A DNA stretch of 64,000 bases from the NCBI GenBank assembly GCA_021777835.1, contig JAJYDC010000016.1, positions 1 through 64,000 on the forward strand, given 5' to 3'. The translations under genes and the position numbers were made by a program. Below are positions 35,869 through 44,399 of this stretch, one piece after another. The notes under the pieces were generated by a model that was given only the letters and a program-made list of their open reading frames with translations, did no database searches and had not been told where the DNA came from. Position 1 is the first letter of the stretch. The number at the start of each line of letters is the position of its first letter. The stretch is from Bacteroidota bacterium (lineage in GTDB: Bacteria; Bacteroidota; Ignavibacteria; Ignavibacteriales; Ignavibacteriaceae).

Positions 35869-36918
35869 ATGAGCACTGAACAAGAACAAAAAATTAAAAT
35901 TATTGATGATGCTATTGCAAGCATCGAAAAAACTTACGGCAAAGGTTCTATAATGAAATTAGGTGACGGAGTAGTCAATCCTGTTGAATCTATTCCGACC
36001 GGATCAATATCGTTAGATGTTGCTCTTGGTATTGGCGGAGTACCTCGAGGAAGGGTAACTGAAATTTATGGACCTGAATCAAGCGGAAAAACTACGCTCT
36101 GTCTTCATATAATTGCTGAGGCGCAAAAGGCAGGGGGATTAGCAGCCTTTATAGATGCTGAGCATGCTTTGGATGTAAATTATGCAAAAAGACTTGGCGT
36201 TGACACTGCCAATCTACTTTTGTCTCAGCCCGACTTTGGAGAACAGGCACTTGAAATTACAGACACACTTGTTAGAAGTAATGCGCTTGATATAATAGTT
36301 ATTGACTCAGTAGCAGCGCTTGTTCCGCGTTCTGAAATTGAAGGAGAAATGGGGGACGCTACAATGGGAGTTCAGGCAAGGCTAATGTCACAAGCACTTA
36401 GAAAATTAACTGGCGCTATATCAAAATCAAAAACTTCAGTGATTTTTATCAATCAATTAAGAAGTAAAATCGGAGTAATGTTTGGCAGTCCAGAAACTAC
36501 AACCGGCGGAAACGCTCTTAAGTTTTATGCCTCCCTTAGATTGGATATAAGGAGAATTGCTGCAATAAAAGAAGGCAATGACGTTGTAGGGAATAGAACA
36601 AAAGTAAAAATTGTTAAAAGCAAAGTAGCCCCTCCTTTCAAGGAAGTTGAGTTTGACATTCTATATAATGAAGGTATAAGCAAGACAGGTGATCTTCTTG
36701 ATTTAGCAACAAATCTTAACGTAGTAAAGAAAAGTGGCGCATGGTTTACTTATGAAGAAGATAGATTTCAAGGTAGAGAACAGTTTAGATTAAAATTAGT
36801 TGAATTACCGGCACTGTATTCAAAACTTGAAAAGGACGTTAAAGCTAAATTGGGAATCTTAAAAGAGGAAAAAGCTGAGGAAAAATCAGCCGCAAAAGAA
36901 AAGAAAGGCGCTAAGTAA
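35869..36918 (+). CDS. recA: Recombinase RecA
   Basis: A 349-aa RecA, of usual length. Walker A is GPESSGKTT, the following helix and [10 protein letters not shown] form Walker B, and loop L2 is in [22 protein letters not shown]. The C-terminus is a typical charged tail ([17 protein letters not shown]). It catalyses strand exchange and stimulates LexA self-cleavage. It lies 13 bp after thpR and 16 bp before recX. No LexA-type operator was recognised directly upstream, so transcription probably comes from further up the operon. Confidence 0.99.
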   Translation: MSTEQEQKIKIIDDAIASIEKTYGKGSIMKLGDGVVNPVESIPTGSISLDVALGIGGVPRGRVTEIYGPESSGKTTLCLHIIAEAQKAGGLAAFIDAEHALDVNYAKRLGVDTANLLLSQPDFGEQALEITDTLVRSNALDIIVIDSVAALVPRSEIEGEMGDATMGVQARLMSQALRKLTGAISKSKTSVIFINQLRSKIGVMFGSPETTTGGNALKFYASLRLDIRRIAAIKEGNDVVGNRTKVKIVKSKVAPPFKEVEFDILYNEGISKTGDLLDLATNLNVVKKSGAWFTYEEDRFQGREQFRLKLVELPALYSKLEKDVKAKLGILKEEKAEEKSAAKEKKGAK

Positions 36919-36934
36919 ATCCTTTAATTAAGAA

Positions 36935-37561
36935 ATGAAGATTGTTAAAGTAGCTAAGAAGAACGATAGCACGGTTATTATTTTCTTAGATAATAACGAA
37001 AGATTATTCTTATCCTACGAAGTATTCTTGAAGAACGGCTTAAAGAAAGATGATGAAATCTCTGAAAGCCGTTTTTCTTTTTTAATTCGTGAGAACCAGA
37101 AATATTTTATTAAACATAGAGCTTATAATTATCTTTCAAGAAGGTCGCATTCGGAATTTGAACTTGTTAATAAACTTAAACAAAAAGGTTATGACCAGGA
37201 TTTGATCACCCCAATTATAGAAGAGTTAAAGGAAAATAAATACCTCGATGACCTTGAATTCAGCAGAGAATTCACAGCTGAAAATATTCGAAGAAAGCAC
37301 TGGGGGAAGCTTAAAGTAAAGTCGGAACTAATAAAGAGGCATATTGACAGAAATACAATCTTAACTGTTGTAAGCGAAAATTTTGATCCAGATAATGAAG
37401 CTGAAAATGCTTTAGCTCTTGGAGCTAAAAAGCTTAAATTACTTATAGTTAAGCCACTTCCTAAAGAAAAAATAGAGCAAAAACTTTATTCTTATCTTAA
37501 TTCCAAAGGCTTTGAATTTGATATAATTCAAAAAGTAGTTAATAAGCTTTTGGATAAATAG
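36935..37561 (+). CDS. recX: Regulatory protein RecX
   Basis: A 208-aa member of the RecX family, built of three-helix repeats. The motifs YLSRRSHSEFELVNKLKQKGY, YLDDLEFSREFTAENIRRKHWGKLKVKSEL and KLYSYLNSKGFEFDII match the three tandem repeats. RecX binds RecA filaments and limits strand exchange. Its position directly after recA is the normal one. It ends the long operon and converges with the NUDIX gene with an 8-bp gap. Confidence 0.94.
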   Translation: MKIVKVAKKNDSTVIIFLDNNERLFLSYEVFLKNGLKKDDEISESRFSFLIRENQKYFIKHRAYNYLSRRSHSEFELVNKLKQKGYDQDLITPIIEELKENKYLDDLEFSREFTAENIRRKHWGKLKVKSELIKRHIDRNTILTVVSENFDPDNEAENALALGAKKLKLLIVKPLPKEKIEQKLYSYLNSKGFEFDIIQKVVNKLLDK

Positions 37562-37569
37562 AAATTTAG

Positions 37570-37998
37570 CTATTTTAACCTATTATTTAGACTTAATATC
37601 ATCGAAGAAACTGCTTCAATGCTTATATTCTCGGAAGCTGATTTAAGTTCAAACCACTTGCGTTTTCTTACAGTTCTATGAGGATATTCCTCCAAAACTT
37701 CGATTACTTCCATGGCAAAGACCTTTATGTGACACACCCCGATGGATTTATGGTTTTCGAAAGACCCAAGCTCAATAGTCTCATTAGCCCCCAATACACC
37801 TGCCTCTTCAAATGCTTCTTTTTTAGCTGATTCAAAAGCCGACAAATTGAATTCAATATATCCTTTTGGGATAATCCATTTCTTCTTTTTCATGGAAGTA
37901 ATCAAAAGGATTTCAAGTCCGTTCTCTCCCTTACGATAAGGAATTACTGCTGATTGATTAAAATTAAATTCAAGTTTCAATGCAAATCTCGACTTCAA
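37570..37998 (-). CDS. NUDIX hydrolase
   Basis: A 142-aa NUDIX-fold pyrophosphohydrolase. The box runs from GYIEFNLSAFESAKKEAFEEAGV. The EEAG metal ligands are kept, but the first Glu of the consensus (G-x5-E) is Leu and the Arg of REU is Lys. The WIIPKGYIE lead-in is the form used by diadenosine/diphosphoinositol polyphosphate-type NUDIX proteins. Substrate uncertain. It stands alone between recX and murB. Confidence 0.82.
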   Translation of the reverse strand: MKSRFALKLEFNFNQSAVIPYRKGENGLEILLITSMKKKKWIIPKGYIEFNLSAFESAKKEAFEEAGVLGANETIELGSFENHKSIGVCHIKVFAMEVIEVLEEYPHRTVRKRKWFELKSASENISIEAVSSMILSLNNRLK

Positions 37999-38181
37999 AA
38001 CTAAAGTAACACATGAGTTAACAACTCCGCCTACTAAAATAAAAATGTTTACTATATTTTTTTAACTGATTTATTAAATTTATTTTATATTAGTTAATTT
38101 ACAAAATTACTAATCTAATGTTTCTTATATTTAATCTCAAAACCGGAAAAATATTTTATTGTTAAGTTAAGATTGAGCAAG

Positions 38182-39198
38182 ATGATTATCAAAGAAAATA
38201 TATCACTAAAAGAATTTAATACTTTTCATCTTGATGTAAAGACAAAGATATTCATAGAAATCTTTAGTGAGGATGAATTAAGAGAAATATTAAACCAAGA
38301 ACCTTATTGTACTTTACCTAAAATAATGCTTGGGGGAGGAAGCAATATTTTGTTTACGGAAGACTTTGAAGGCAGTGTTATTAAGAATTCTATTCCGGGA
38401 ATTAAAATTAAGGATGAAAATGAACGTGAGGTTTATATTGAAGCAGGATCCGGATTGAAGTGGAATGATTTAGTAAATTATTGTGTAGAGAAAAATTATG
38501 GAGGGATAGAAAATCTATCTCTTATTCCAGGGACAGTCGGAGCAGCTCCTATTCAAAATATTGGTGCCTACGGACAAGAATTAAAAGACGTATTTTATTC
38601 GCTCAACGGGGTTACACTTGAAGACCTTTCATTAAAAACTTATTCCTCTAATGAATGCAACTTCGATTACCGTGACAGTATTTTTAAAGGTAAACTTAAA
38701 GGGAAATTTTATATTACCTCAGTTACTATCAAGTTGCAAAAGACACCGGTGATAAATTTAAACTACTCCGCCTTGAAGGACGAACTTCAAAAAATGAATT
38801 TGAAGGCTATTACTATTCGAGATGTTAGTGAAGTAATTTCTAATATTAGACGAGCTAAGTTACCTAATCCTGAGATATTAGGAAACGCAGGAAGTTTTTT
38901 TAAGAATCCGGAAGTCACAGAAGCAGATTATTTAAAACTTAATAAAGAATTTGGTGAGTTGAACGGATATAAAATAGCAAACGGAAATTATAAGATTTCT
39001 GCCGCATGGCTGATAGATAGTTGTGGCTGGAAAGGAAAAAGCCTTGGAAATGCCGGTGTCCATTCAAAACAACCGTTGGTTCTTGTTAATCTTAACAATG
39101 CATCGGGGAGTGAAATACTAGAATTATCGAGTCAAATAAAGAAATCAGTCTTTGAAAAATTTGGTGTTACACTTTATGAGGAAGTTAATATTGTCTGA
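38182..39198 (+). CDS. murB: UDP-N-acetylenolpyruvoylglucosamine reductase
   Basis: A 338-aa flavoenzyme reducing UDP-GlcNAc-enolpyruvate to UDP-MurNAc with NADPH, in peptidoglycan synthesis. LKEFNTFHLDVK, LGGGSNILF (FAD pyrophosphate binding), NLSLIPGTVGAAPIQNIGAYG, FDYRDSIFK and the catalytic GNAGSFFKNP serine region, with a C-terminal YEE, mark it as type I MurB. The ATG at 38182 is preferred over a TTG three codons earlier. It is not in a division/cell-wall cluster here. Confidence 0.96.
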   Translation: MIIKENISLKEFNTFHLDVKTKIFIEIFSEDELREILNQEPYCTLPKIMLGGGSNILFTEDFEGSVIKNSIPGIKIKDENEREVYIEAGSGLKWNDLVNYCVEKNYGGIENLSLIPGTVGAAPIQNIGAYGQELKDVFYSLNGVTLEDLSLKTYSSNECNFDYRDSIFKGKLKGKFYITSVTIKLQKTPVINLNYSALKDELQKMNLKAITIRDVSEVISNIRRAKLPNPEILGNAGSFFKNPEVTEADYLKLNKEFGELNGYKIANGNYKISAAWLIDSCGWKGKSLGNAGVHSKQPLVLVNLNNASGSEILELSSQIKKSVFEKFGVTLYEEVNIV

Positions 39199-39572
39199 GG
39201 ATAATTGACGATAATAAATTTATATTTCTGCTCTAATTCTTAATAATTACTCCAACGTTCGCATGATTTCTTATCTTCTTCTATTGTGCAAAAAACACCA
39301 AATCGCATATTAAAACAGATTTATGGATTGATTACACTGATCAAAGCAATGACAATATAATGATGAATGCTATGGATAGGCATATTTGCATTAGATTATA
39401 TGAAAAAACTAGCTTTTGACTGGTGAGCAGTTCAGGGATATTCCATTTTATATTAAAGAATGAATTCTGCCAGTGTATTTTAAATAACAATTTTAATTGC
39501 TCTTGGAATGTAAATTTGTATATGACAAAACAAATGTATCTAATTAAAATAAAAATTAGTTGAGGAGAATAT
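39199..39572. other. Intergenic leader of the peroxiredoxin-pterin operon, 374 bp
   Basis: No open frame on the plus strand. A perfect -7 box TAAATTTG is present at 39511-39518, 54 bp before the peroxiredoxin ATG, but no TTTG is found 19-21 bp upstream of it. A reverse-strand 89-codon frame (39341-39610) runs through the promoter zone into the next gene and is taken as chance. Nothing else was recognised. Confidence 0.5.
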
Positions 39573-40046
39573 ATGGCTTTAAAATATGGTGATACAGCTC
39601 CAAATTTCAAATTGAAAGATCAAGACATGAACGATGTGTCGCTAAGCGATTTAATGGATAAAAACATTGTATTGCTATTTTTCCCATTAGCAGGGTCTTC
39701 TGTTTGTACTCAGGAAATGTGTAGAATGAGAGACGATTTACACGTTTATGAAAAATTAAATGCTCATGTTCTAGGGGTCAGCGTAGATAGTCCTTTTGCG
39801 CTAAAGATGTGGGCTGAAAAAAACAATTACGATTTCCCGCTTTTGAGTGATTTTAATAAAGAAGTTTCAGCAAAATATGATTCGCTTTATGATGTGTTTG
39901 GCGCAGGTAAGTACGATTACAAAGGTGTATCTAAGCGTTCTGCATTTATAATAGGCAAAGATGGCAAAATAAAATATGCTGAAGTCTGTGCTACCCCTGG
40001 AGATCAACCGAATTATACTGCAATTGAAAAAGCACTGGAGAATTAA
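39573..40046 (+). CDS. Peroxiredoxin (AhpC/TSA family)
   Basis: A 157-aa cytoplasmic peroxiredoxin. The active site is FFPLAGSSVCTQEMCRMRDDL, with peroxidatic Cys (about residue 48) in the T/S-x-x-C position and a second Cys five residues later. It differs from the Bcp proteins at 4330 and 40391 in the surrounding sequence and is closer to AhpE-like or redoxin-domain proteins. A strong GAGGAG lies 7 bp before the ATG. It opens a six-gene co-directional run that continues to the SDR at 42559. Confidence 0.9.
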   Translation: MALKYGDTAPNFKLKDQDMNDVSLSDLMDKNIVLLFFPLAGSSVCTQEMCRMRDDLHVYEKLNAHVLGVSVDSPFALKMWAEKNNYDFPLLSDFNKEVSAKYDSLYDVFGAGKYDYKGVSKRSAFIIGKDGKIKYAEVCATPGDQPNYTAIEKALEN

Positions 40047-40052
40047 TAGGCT

Positions 40053-40373
40053 ATGATTGAAAATTTATCTCCCTTAGAAATAAAAAAAATACTTGATAAT
40101 GATAAAAATATTAGGTTAGTTGATGTACGTGAAGAGTGGGAATTTTTAATTGCTAACTTAGAAAATGCAGAATTAATGCCAATGAGCAATTTTGATGAGC
40201 ATCTTTCAAAACTTCATCATGATGAAACAATTATCGTCTATTGCCACCACGGCTCGAGAAGTTATGCCGTTTGCAATTATCTAATTGGGAATGGTTTTAA
40301 GAATGTTATTAACTTAAGAGGAGGTATCAATTCCTGGTCTGAAGAAATTGATGACTCAATTCCAGTTTATTAA
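40053..40373 (+). CDS. Single-domain rhodanese
   Basis: A 106-aa rhodanese domain. The catalytic six-residue loop is CHHGSRS, preceded by the LVDVREEWEF start motif and IANLENAELMPM. The active cysteine is retained, so sulfur transfer from thiosulfate or a persulfide carrier is possible. Its place between two peroxiredoxin genes (6 bp after one, 17 bp before the other) points to a role in thiol or sulfane-sulfur stress. Confidence 0.9.
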   Translation: MIENLSPLEIKKILDNDKNIRLVDVREEWEFLIANLENAELMPMSNFDEHLSKLHHDETIIVYCHHGSRSYAVCNYLIGNGFKNVINLRGGINSWSEEIDDSIPVY

Positions 40374-40390
40374 AAAATCGGAGGACTAAA

Positions 40391-40849
40391 ATGTTAGAAG
40401 AAGGAAAAAATGCCCCGGTCTTTAAATTAAAAGACCAAGACGGCAAAACAGTTTCATTGACTGACTTTAAGGGAAAGAATGTAGTACTTTACTTCTATCC
40501 AAAAGACGACACCCCGGGATGCACAACTGAAGCTTGCAACTTTAGGGATGAATTTCCTAAATTTCAAAACATTGATGCTGTAATACTTGGAATCAGTCCT
40601 GATTCTGAAGAATCTCATAAGAAATTTATAGCTAAATTTAATCTCCCATTTAGTCTATTAAGCGACGAGGATAAAGTTGTCGTTGAAAAATATGGCGTAT
40701 GGAAGGAGAAAAATATGTACGGAAGAAAATATATGGGAGTTGAGCGCACCACTTTTGTTATTAATGGTGAAGGTAAGATCAAAAAGATATTTAATAAGGT
40801 AAAGGTATCGAATCATCATAATGAAGTACTAGAAACCTTAAAGTCTTAA
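40391..40849 (+). CDS. bcp: Thioredoxin-dependent thiol peroxidase Bcp
   Basis: A 152-aa cytoplasmic PrxQ/Bcp, of usual length. FYPKDDTPGCTTEACNFRDEF carries the peroxidatic Cys and the resolving Cys five residues on. The C-terminal GVERTTFVINGEGKI is typical. It reduces H2O2 and organic hydroperoxides with thioredoxin. CGGAGG precedes the ATG. It is the third redox gene in this run, and the window also encodes an exported homologue at 4330. Confidence 0.94.
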   Translation: MLEEGKNAPVFKLKDQDGKTVSLTDFKGKNVVLYFYPKDDTPGCTTEACNFRDEFPKFQNIDAVILGISPDSEESHKKFIAKFNLPFSLLSDEDKVVVEKYGVWKEKNMYGRKYMGVERTTFVINGEGKIKKIFNKVKVSNHHNEVLETLKS

Positions 40850-40869
40850 TAAAATTAAATGGGCTTAAA

Positions 40870-41283
40870 ATGATATATGCAACCAGGCGGTCTACGTTCA
40901 ATGCAGCTCATCGATTATTTAATCCTAATTTAAGCGATGCAGAAAATATTGAAATATTTGGTAAGTGTAGTAATCCAAACTGGCACGGCCATAATTATGT
41001 CCTTGAAGTAGTCGTTGCAGGGGAAGTAGACCCCAAGACAGGTTATTTAATTGATTTGAAAATATTACGCGACATAATAAATCAAAACATACTTGAAAAA
41101 GTTGATCATAAGAACCTAAATCTTGAGACCGACTTTCTTAAAGATATAATCCCGACAGCTGAGAACATTACTATAGGAATTTGGAACGAACTTGTGAATA
41201 AAATTCCTACTGGTAATCTTTATTCCGTTAAACTTTATGAAACTGAAAATAATTATTTTGAATATAAAGGAGAAAAGTTTTGA
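40870..41283 (+). CDS. 6-pyruvoyl-tetrahydropterin synthase-type enzyme (PTPS/QueD family)
   Basis: A 137-aa member of the PTPS/QueD family. Zinc ligands are the His of AAHRL and the two of HGHNY. The catalytic Cys lies in [14 protein letters not shown], and the Asp/His pair in VDHKNLN. This FGKC-x-NPN-x-HGHNY block, the [13 protein letters not shown] segment and the final [16 protein letters not shown] resemble animal PTPS more than E. coli QueD, whose equivalent is CGRLHGH. It thus may make 6-pyruvoyl-tetrahydropterin (biopterin route) rather than the queuosine precursor. Its stop overlaps folE. Confidence 0.88.
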   Translation: MIYATRRSTFNAAHRLFNPNLSDAENIEIFGKCSNPNWHGHNYVLEVVVAGEVDPKTGYLIDLKILRDIINQNILEKVDHKNLNLETDFLKDIIPTAENITIGIWNELVNKIPTGNLYSVKLYETENNYFEYKGEKF

Positions 41284-41846
41284 ATCAGGAAAAGATGCAA
41301 AAACTTGTTAAGGAATTATTGAACGAAATTGGAGAAGATCCAAATCGTGAAGGATTGTTAAGCACTCCTAAAAGAGTAGGCAAAGCTTATGAATTTTTAA
41401 CTTCGGGATATAGTAAGCAAATAGAGAAGGTCCTGAACGGTGCAATATTCAGCGAAAAATATGATGAGATGGTATTAGTTAAAGACATAGATTTCTATAG
41501 CCTGTGCGAACATCATCTACTTCCATTCTTTGGGAAAGTGCATGTAGCCTATATACCGAACGGAAAAATTATTGGACTAAGCAAAATCCCAAGAATAGTG
41601 GAAATATTTTCTCGAAGACTACAAGTACAGGAAAGAATGACACAGCAAATTGCCGATACTATTAATAAATATATAGAGCCGAAAGGCGTAGCTGTTGTCT
41701 CTGAAGCAAACCACATGTGCATGATGATGCGTGGTGTGGAAAAACAAAATTCTTCGGCAACTGCCAGTGCAGTACATGGATTGTTCAAGGAAGACGCAAG
41801 AACAAGAACAGAATTCCTAAACTTAATATCAATAAAAAGTCTATGA
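41280..41846 (+). CDS. folE: GTP cyclohydrolase I
   Basis: A 188-aa enzyme converting GTP to dihydroneopterin triphosphate, the common precursor of folate and biopterin. The zinc site is seen in [16 protein letters not shown] and in [31 protein letters not shown] is the family core. The start is probably the TTG at 41280: AAGGAG at 41267-41272 is spaced 7 bp from it and the codon overlaps the stop of the PTPS gene. An ATG at 41295 with a weaker AGGA is the alternative. The 3' end overlaps the SDR gene by 4 bp. Confidence 0.94.
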   Translation: MNQEKMQKLVKELLNEIGEDPNREGLLSTPKRVGKAYEFLTSGYSKQIEKVLNGAIFSEKYDEMVLVKDIDFYSLCEHHLLPFFGKVHVAYIPNGKIIGLSKIPRIVEIFSRRLQVQERMTQQIADTINKYIEPKGVAVVSEANHMCMMMRGVEKQNSSATASAVHGLFKEDARTRTEFLNLISIKSL

Positions 41847-42559
41847 GTAGTAAGGGTAAACCAGGAGTTTGGATTACGGGAGCAAGTTCAGGTATAGGAA
41901 GATCTACGGCTATAGAGTTTGTGAGTGCTGGATCTAAAGTTTTTGTTTCTGCTAGAAGGGAGACTGAGCTTAGTAATATTAATAACGATTTATCCGGCTC
42001 AAAGCTGAAAGTAGAAGTTTATCCTTGCAATGTAAGTTCTTATACTAAAGTAGAAGAGACAGCCAATAATATTTTAGAGTCACATTCAATTGATTGCCTT
42101 ATTAATAACGCAGGAATTACATCTTTCAAATCAGCGGTTAATAATTCAATTCAAGAAATTAATGATATTATAAATACTAATTTATTGGGTGCAATATATT
42201 CGATCAAAGCAGTACTTCCTCATATGGTAGAAAGAGGAGGAGGTACTATAATCAATGTCCTTTCAGTTGTAACCCGGAAAGTATTTACTAATAGCTCTGC
42301 TTATTCTGCATCAAAGATGGGTTTATTAGGATATACAAATTCATTGCGCGAAGAAGTAAGAAAATATAAAATTAAGGTAATTAATATCTTGCCTGGTGCA
42401 ACAAGCACTGATATGTGGTCACACGAAGTAAAGGAGAAAAATCCCGGTAGAATGATGAAGAGCGAAGAGATTGCGAAAATAATTTTATGGGCTTATATGC
42501 AGAAAGAAAATTTAGTGACAGAGGAGATTTTATTAAGACCAATGGACGGCGATTTATAA
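41843..42559 (+). CDS. Short-chain dehydrogenase/reductase (sepiapterin reductase candidate)
   Basis: A 238-aa classical SDR. It has TGASSGIG (NADP-type cofactor site, with an Arg-rich SARRE following strand 2), NNAG, the catalytic Ser in NVLSVVTRK and Tyr-x3-Lys in YSASK. The ATG at 41843 overlaps the folE stop (ATGA); the frame open upstream lies inside folE. SDRs include sepiapterin reductase, the last enzyme of tetrahydrobiopterin synthesis, and the coupling to folE and PTPS makes that assignment attractive. Sequence alone does not prove the substrate. A strong hairpin follows. Confidence 0.88.
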   Translation: MSSKGKPGVWITGASSGIGRSTAIEFVSAGSKVFVSARRETELSNINNDLSGSKLKVEVYPCNVSSYTKVEETANNILESHSIDCLINNAGITSFKSAVNNSIQEINDIINTNLLGAIYSIKAVLPHMVERGGGTIINVLSVVTRKVFTNSSAYSASKMGLLGYTNSLREEVRKYKIKVINILPGATSTDMWSHEVKEKNPGRMMKSEEIAKIILWAYMQKENLVTEEILLRPMDGDL

Positions 42560-42567
42560 AAATTAAA

Positions 42568-42588
42568 AAGCCGGGATGAACCCGGCTT
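42568..42588. terminator. Bidirectional rho-independent terminator
   Basis: AAGCCGGG and CCCGGCTT form a perfect 8-bp GC-rich stem with a 5-nt loop. It lies 8 bp after the SDR stop and 5 bp after the stop of the convergent Spy-like gene. On the minus strand the stem is followed by a run of T residues (TTTTTAATTTTTA), giving a textbook terminator for that gene; on the plus strand the T-run is weaker. Confidence 0.85.
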
Positions 42589-42593
42589 AATGT

Positions 42594-43109
42594 TTAGTTC
42601 ATCATCCACTTGTGTTCTTGGCCTCTATGCATCATATGCATTTTAGCCCTAAATTTGAATATTGTTTCTTTTGCAATCTTTCTTTGATCGGGTGATAATA
42701 CACTGTAAACATCCATTATATGATTGGCTACCGCTAAAGAAATCGCGTCTCTATCTTTATTTATTCTGCTAACTACATCAAGAACGTCGTTTCTATTGAT
42801 ATCATCCTTAAGTCTTAATTCCTTTAGACCAAGCTTATCTTTAGCAAGATTAGCTTTAAGATCAATCATGCTTTTTTGAAAAGCTATTCTTAATCCACCT
42901 ATTTTCTCCTTTTGTTCTGGGGTTAATTTCAATTTAGCCATAAGCATTGGAAAACCGCCGCCCATTCCTTTCTTCATCATCATATGACCACCCATTCCCA
43001 TACCTTGCCCCATTTTACCGTTCATACCTGCAGGTTGTGAGAATGCTACCGTTGAAAAAGTCAATGCTAGAGCGCAAACGACAACCGCAATTACCGATGT
43101 TTTAATCAT
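42594..43109 (-). CDS. Exported Met-rich Spy/CpxP-like (LTXXQ) protein
   Basis: A 171-aa periplasmic protein with a signal peptide (about 1-24, ending AFSQ). A Met/Gly-rich segment with repeated MGG and MMMKK follows (about 26-55), then a helical domain with two LTXXQ-type motifs, KLTPEQKEKI and VLSPDQRKIA. Spy/CpxP proteins are envelope chaperones induced by stress or metals, and the Met-rich stretch could bind Cu. The ATG at 43109 is chosen as the signal peptide start; the longer frame to 43199 overlaps the divergent promoter. Confidence 0.85.
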   Translation of the reverse strand: MIKTSVIAVVVCALALTFSTVAFSQPAGMNGKMGQGMGMGGHMMMKKGMGGGFPMLMAKLKLTPEQKEKIGGLRIAFQKSMIDLKANLAKDKLGLKELRLKDDINRNDVLDVVSRINKDRDAISLAVANHIMDVYSVLSPDQRKIAKETIFKFRAKMHMMHRGQEHKWMMN

Positions 43110-43131
43110 TTTGATACCTTTCTTATAGTGT

Positions 43132-43163
43132 TTTGTCATTTTGACATTGAAGATGTATTTTTG
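43132..43163 (+). promoter_or_regulatory. Bacteroidetes-type promoter for the ECF sigma operon
   Basis: TTTG at 43132-43135 and TATTTTTG at 43156-43163 have a 20-bp spacer, an exact fit to the -33/-7 consensus. It lies 70 bp before the sigma-factor ATG at 43234 and inside the 124-bp divergent space to the Spy-like gene. The operon may therefore have a housekeeping promoter in addition to any autoregulated one. Confidence 0.55.
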
Positions 43164-43233
43164 GTTTAAAGTAAAAAAGTTTAAACCTGAAAACCGCAAT
43201 TTTTGTCAAAAACATATAAAGCAAAAGAGTTTA

Positions 43234-43791
43234 ATGCCTGATACGAAGGACGATTTTGAACTAGTAAATAGTTTTATTTCCGGTAACCAATCCGCCTTTA
43301 ATAAGATTGTTTTGAAGTATCAGCAAAAGATATATTGGCATGCTAGAAGGATGACCGGAAATCATTTAGATGCCGATGAAGTGGTACAAGAAGTATTAAT
43401 TGTTCTTTATAAGAAATTAAAGGATTTCCAGTTTAAGTCTTCTCTTTATACCTGGATATATAAAATTACTGCAACAAGAAGCATCAATTACCTAAAGAAA
43501 AGAAATCTAAAACAGATATTCTCTTTTGAAGATATTGAAGCTAAATTAATCAGCAGCAGCGAAGATATTTTGAAAGATATAGAGACTAAAGAGAAATTGG
43601 ATAAACTTGAAAAAGCGCTTCAAAAGGTGCCTCTGCGCCAGCGTGAAGTTTTTATAATGAGGAATTTTGATGAAATGAGTTATGAAGAAATTTCGGAAAT
43701 TACCGGCGTTACAACCGGAGGCCTGAAAGCAAATTACTTTCATGCAATGAAGAAAATTATGGAGTTAGTGCAAAAAGATGAAAACTTATAA
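43234..43791 (+). CDS. ECF-type RNA polymerase sigma factor
   Basis: A 185-aa group 4 sigma-70 protein with region 2 (FNKIVLKYQQKIYWHARRM...DADEVVQEVLIVLYKKL...FKSSLYTWIYKITATRSINYLKKR) and region 4 (LPLRQ-like VPLRQREVFIMRNFDEMSYEEISEITGVTTGGLKANYFHAMKKI). No region 3 or C-terminal extension. The ATG at 43234 is preferred; the open frame to 43141 runs through the promoter. The 3' end overlaps the next gene by 14 bp, the usual arrangement of sigma and anti-sigma. Confidence 0.94.
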   Translation: MPDTKDDFELVNSFISGNQSAFNKIVLKYQQKIYWHARRMTGNHLDADEVVQEVLIVLYKKLKDFQFKSSLYTWIYKITATRSINYLKKRNLKQIFSFEDIEAKLISSSEDILKDIETKEKLDKLEKALQKVPLRQREVFIMRNFDEMSYEEISEITGVTTGGLKANYFHAMKKIMELVQKDENL

Positions 43792-44395
43792 AAAAATAAT
43801 TGAGTATCTCGATGACCAATTGAGCGAAAGCGAAAAAGCGTCGTTTGAAAAAGAACTTAATTCCTCGCCAAGTTTGCAGAGTGAATTTCTGCAGTATAAA
43901 AAGTTTAAGGAAAGTTTGTCCGGATTTAAGAATATAGAAGTAGATGAATCCTATTTTATTGATACTATTCCAAAATTCAGGACAAGACAGTCCCTATTAA
44001 ATAGATATAAAACATTGCCGAGACTCGCACTTAGTCTATCGACACTTTTAACAGTTGTATTGATATTAGTAATATTCATTCCGCGATCGAATAAAGTTGT
44101 AGCACCGAATAAAGTTGTAGTAGTTGTTGATTCAAACGGAGTTGATTTTTCAACGTTACTTGACCCAAACTCCGATAATTTTAATCTTAATTATATTTCA
44201 AGCAGTGAAGCATCACATTACGATTCGCTGCTAAATTCAATGATTACTAAATCACTCGACCTTTCACCTAGTGAATTAAGCTACATTGCACCTAACAACA
44301 ATTCAGATTTATCAGGATTGCTGAAGAATATAAATGAAAAAGAAGCGGACAATATTTACAATGAAGTCCTAAAACAAAAAATACTTGGAAGGTAG
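43778..44395 (+). CDS. Putative membrane-bound anti-sigma factor
   Basis: A 205-aa protein with a short N-terminal helical domain (MKTYKKIIEYLDDQLSESEK, about residues 1-70), one transmembrane helix (about 83-105) and a 100-residue periplasmic tail. The domain order and its overlap with the ECF sigma gene are those of anti-sigma factors. The His-x3-Cys-x2-Cys zinc motif of ZAS proteins is missing, so it would be a zinc-less type. The periplasmic tail has no recognised sensor fold. Confidence 0.75.
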   Translation: MKTYKKIIEYLDDQLSESEKASFEKELNSSPSLQSEFLQYKKFKESLSGFKNIEVDESYFIDTIPKFRTRQSLLNRYKTLPRLALSLSTLLTVVLILVIFIPRSNKVVAPNKVVVVVDSNGVDFSTLLDPNSDNFNLNYISSSEASHYDSLLNSMITKSLDLSPSELSYIAPNNNSDLSGLLKNINEKEADNIYNEVLKQKILGR

Positions 44396-44399
44396 TTTT

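Noticed and set aside
39341-39610. Reverse-strand 89-aa gene
   Set aside because: It covers the promoter and start of the convincing peroxiredoxin gene and its translation shows no conserved pattern.
41717-41842. N-terminal extension of the SDR at 41843
   Set aside because: It lies entirely within folE in another frame, and the SDR cofactor motif starts normally a few residues after the ATG at 41843.
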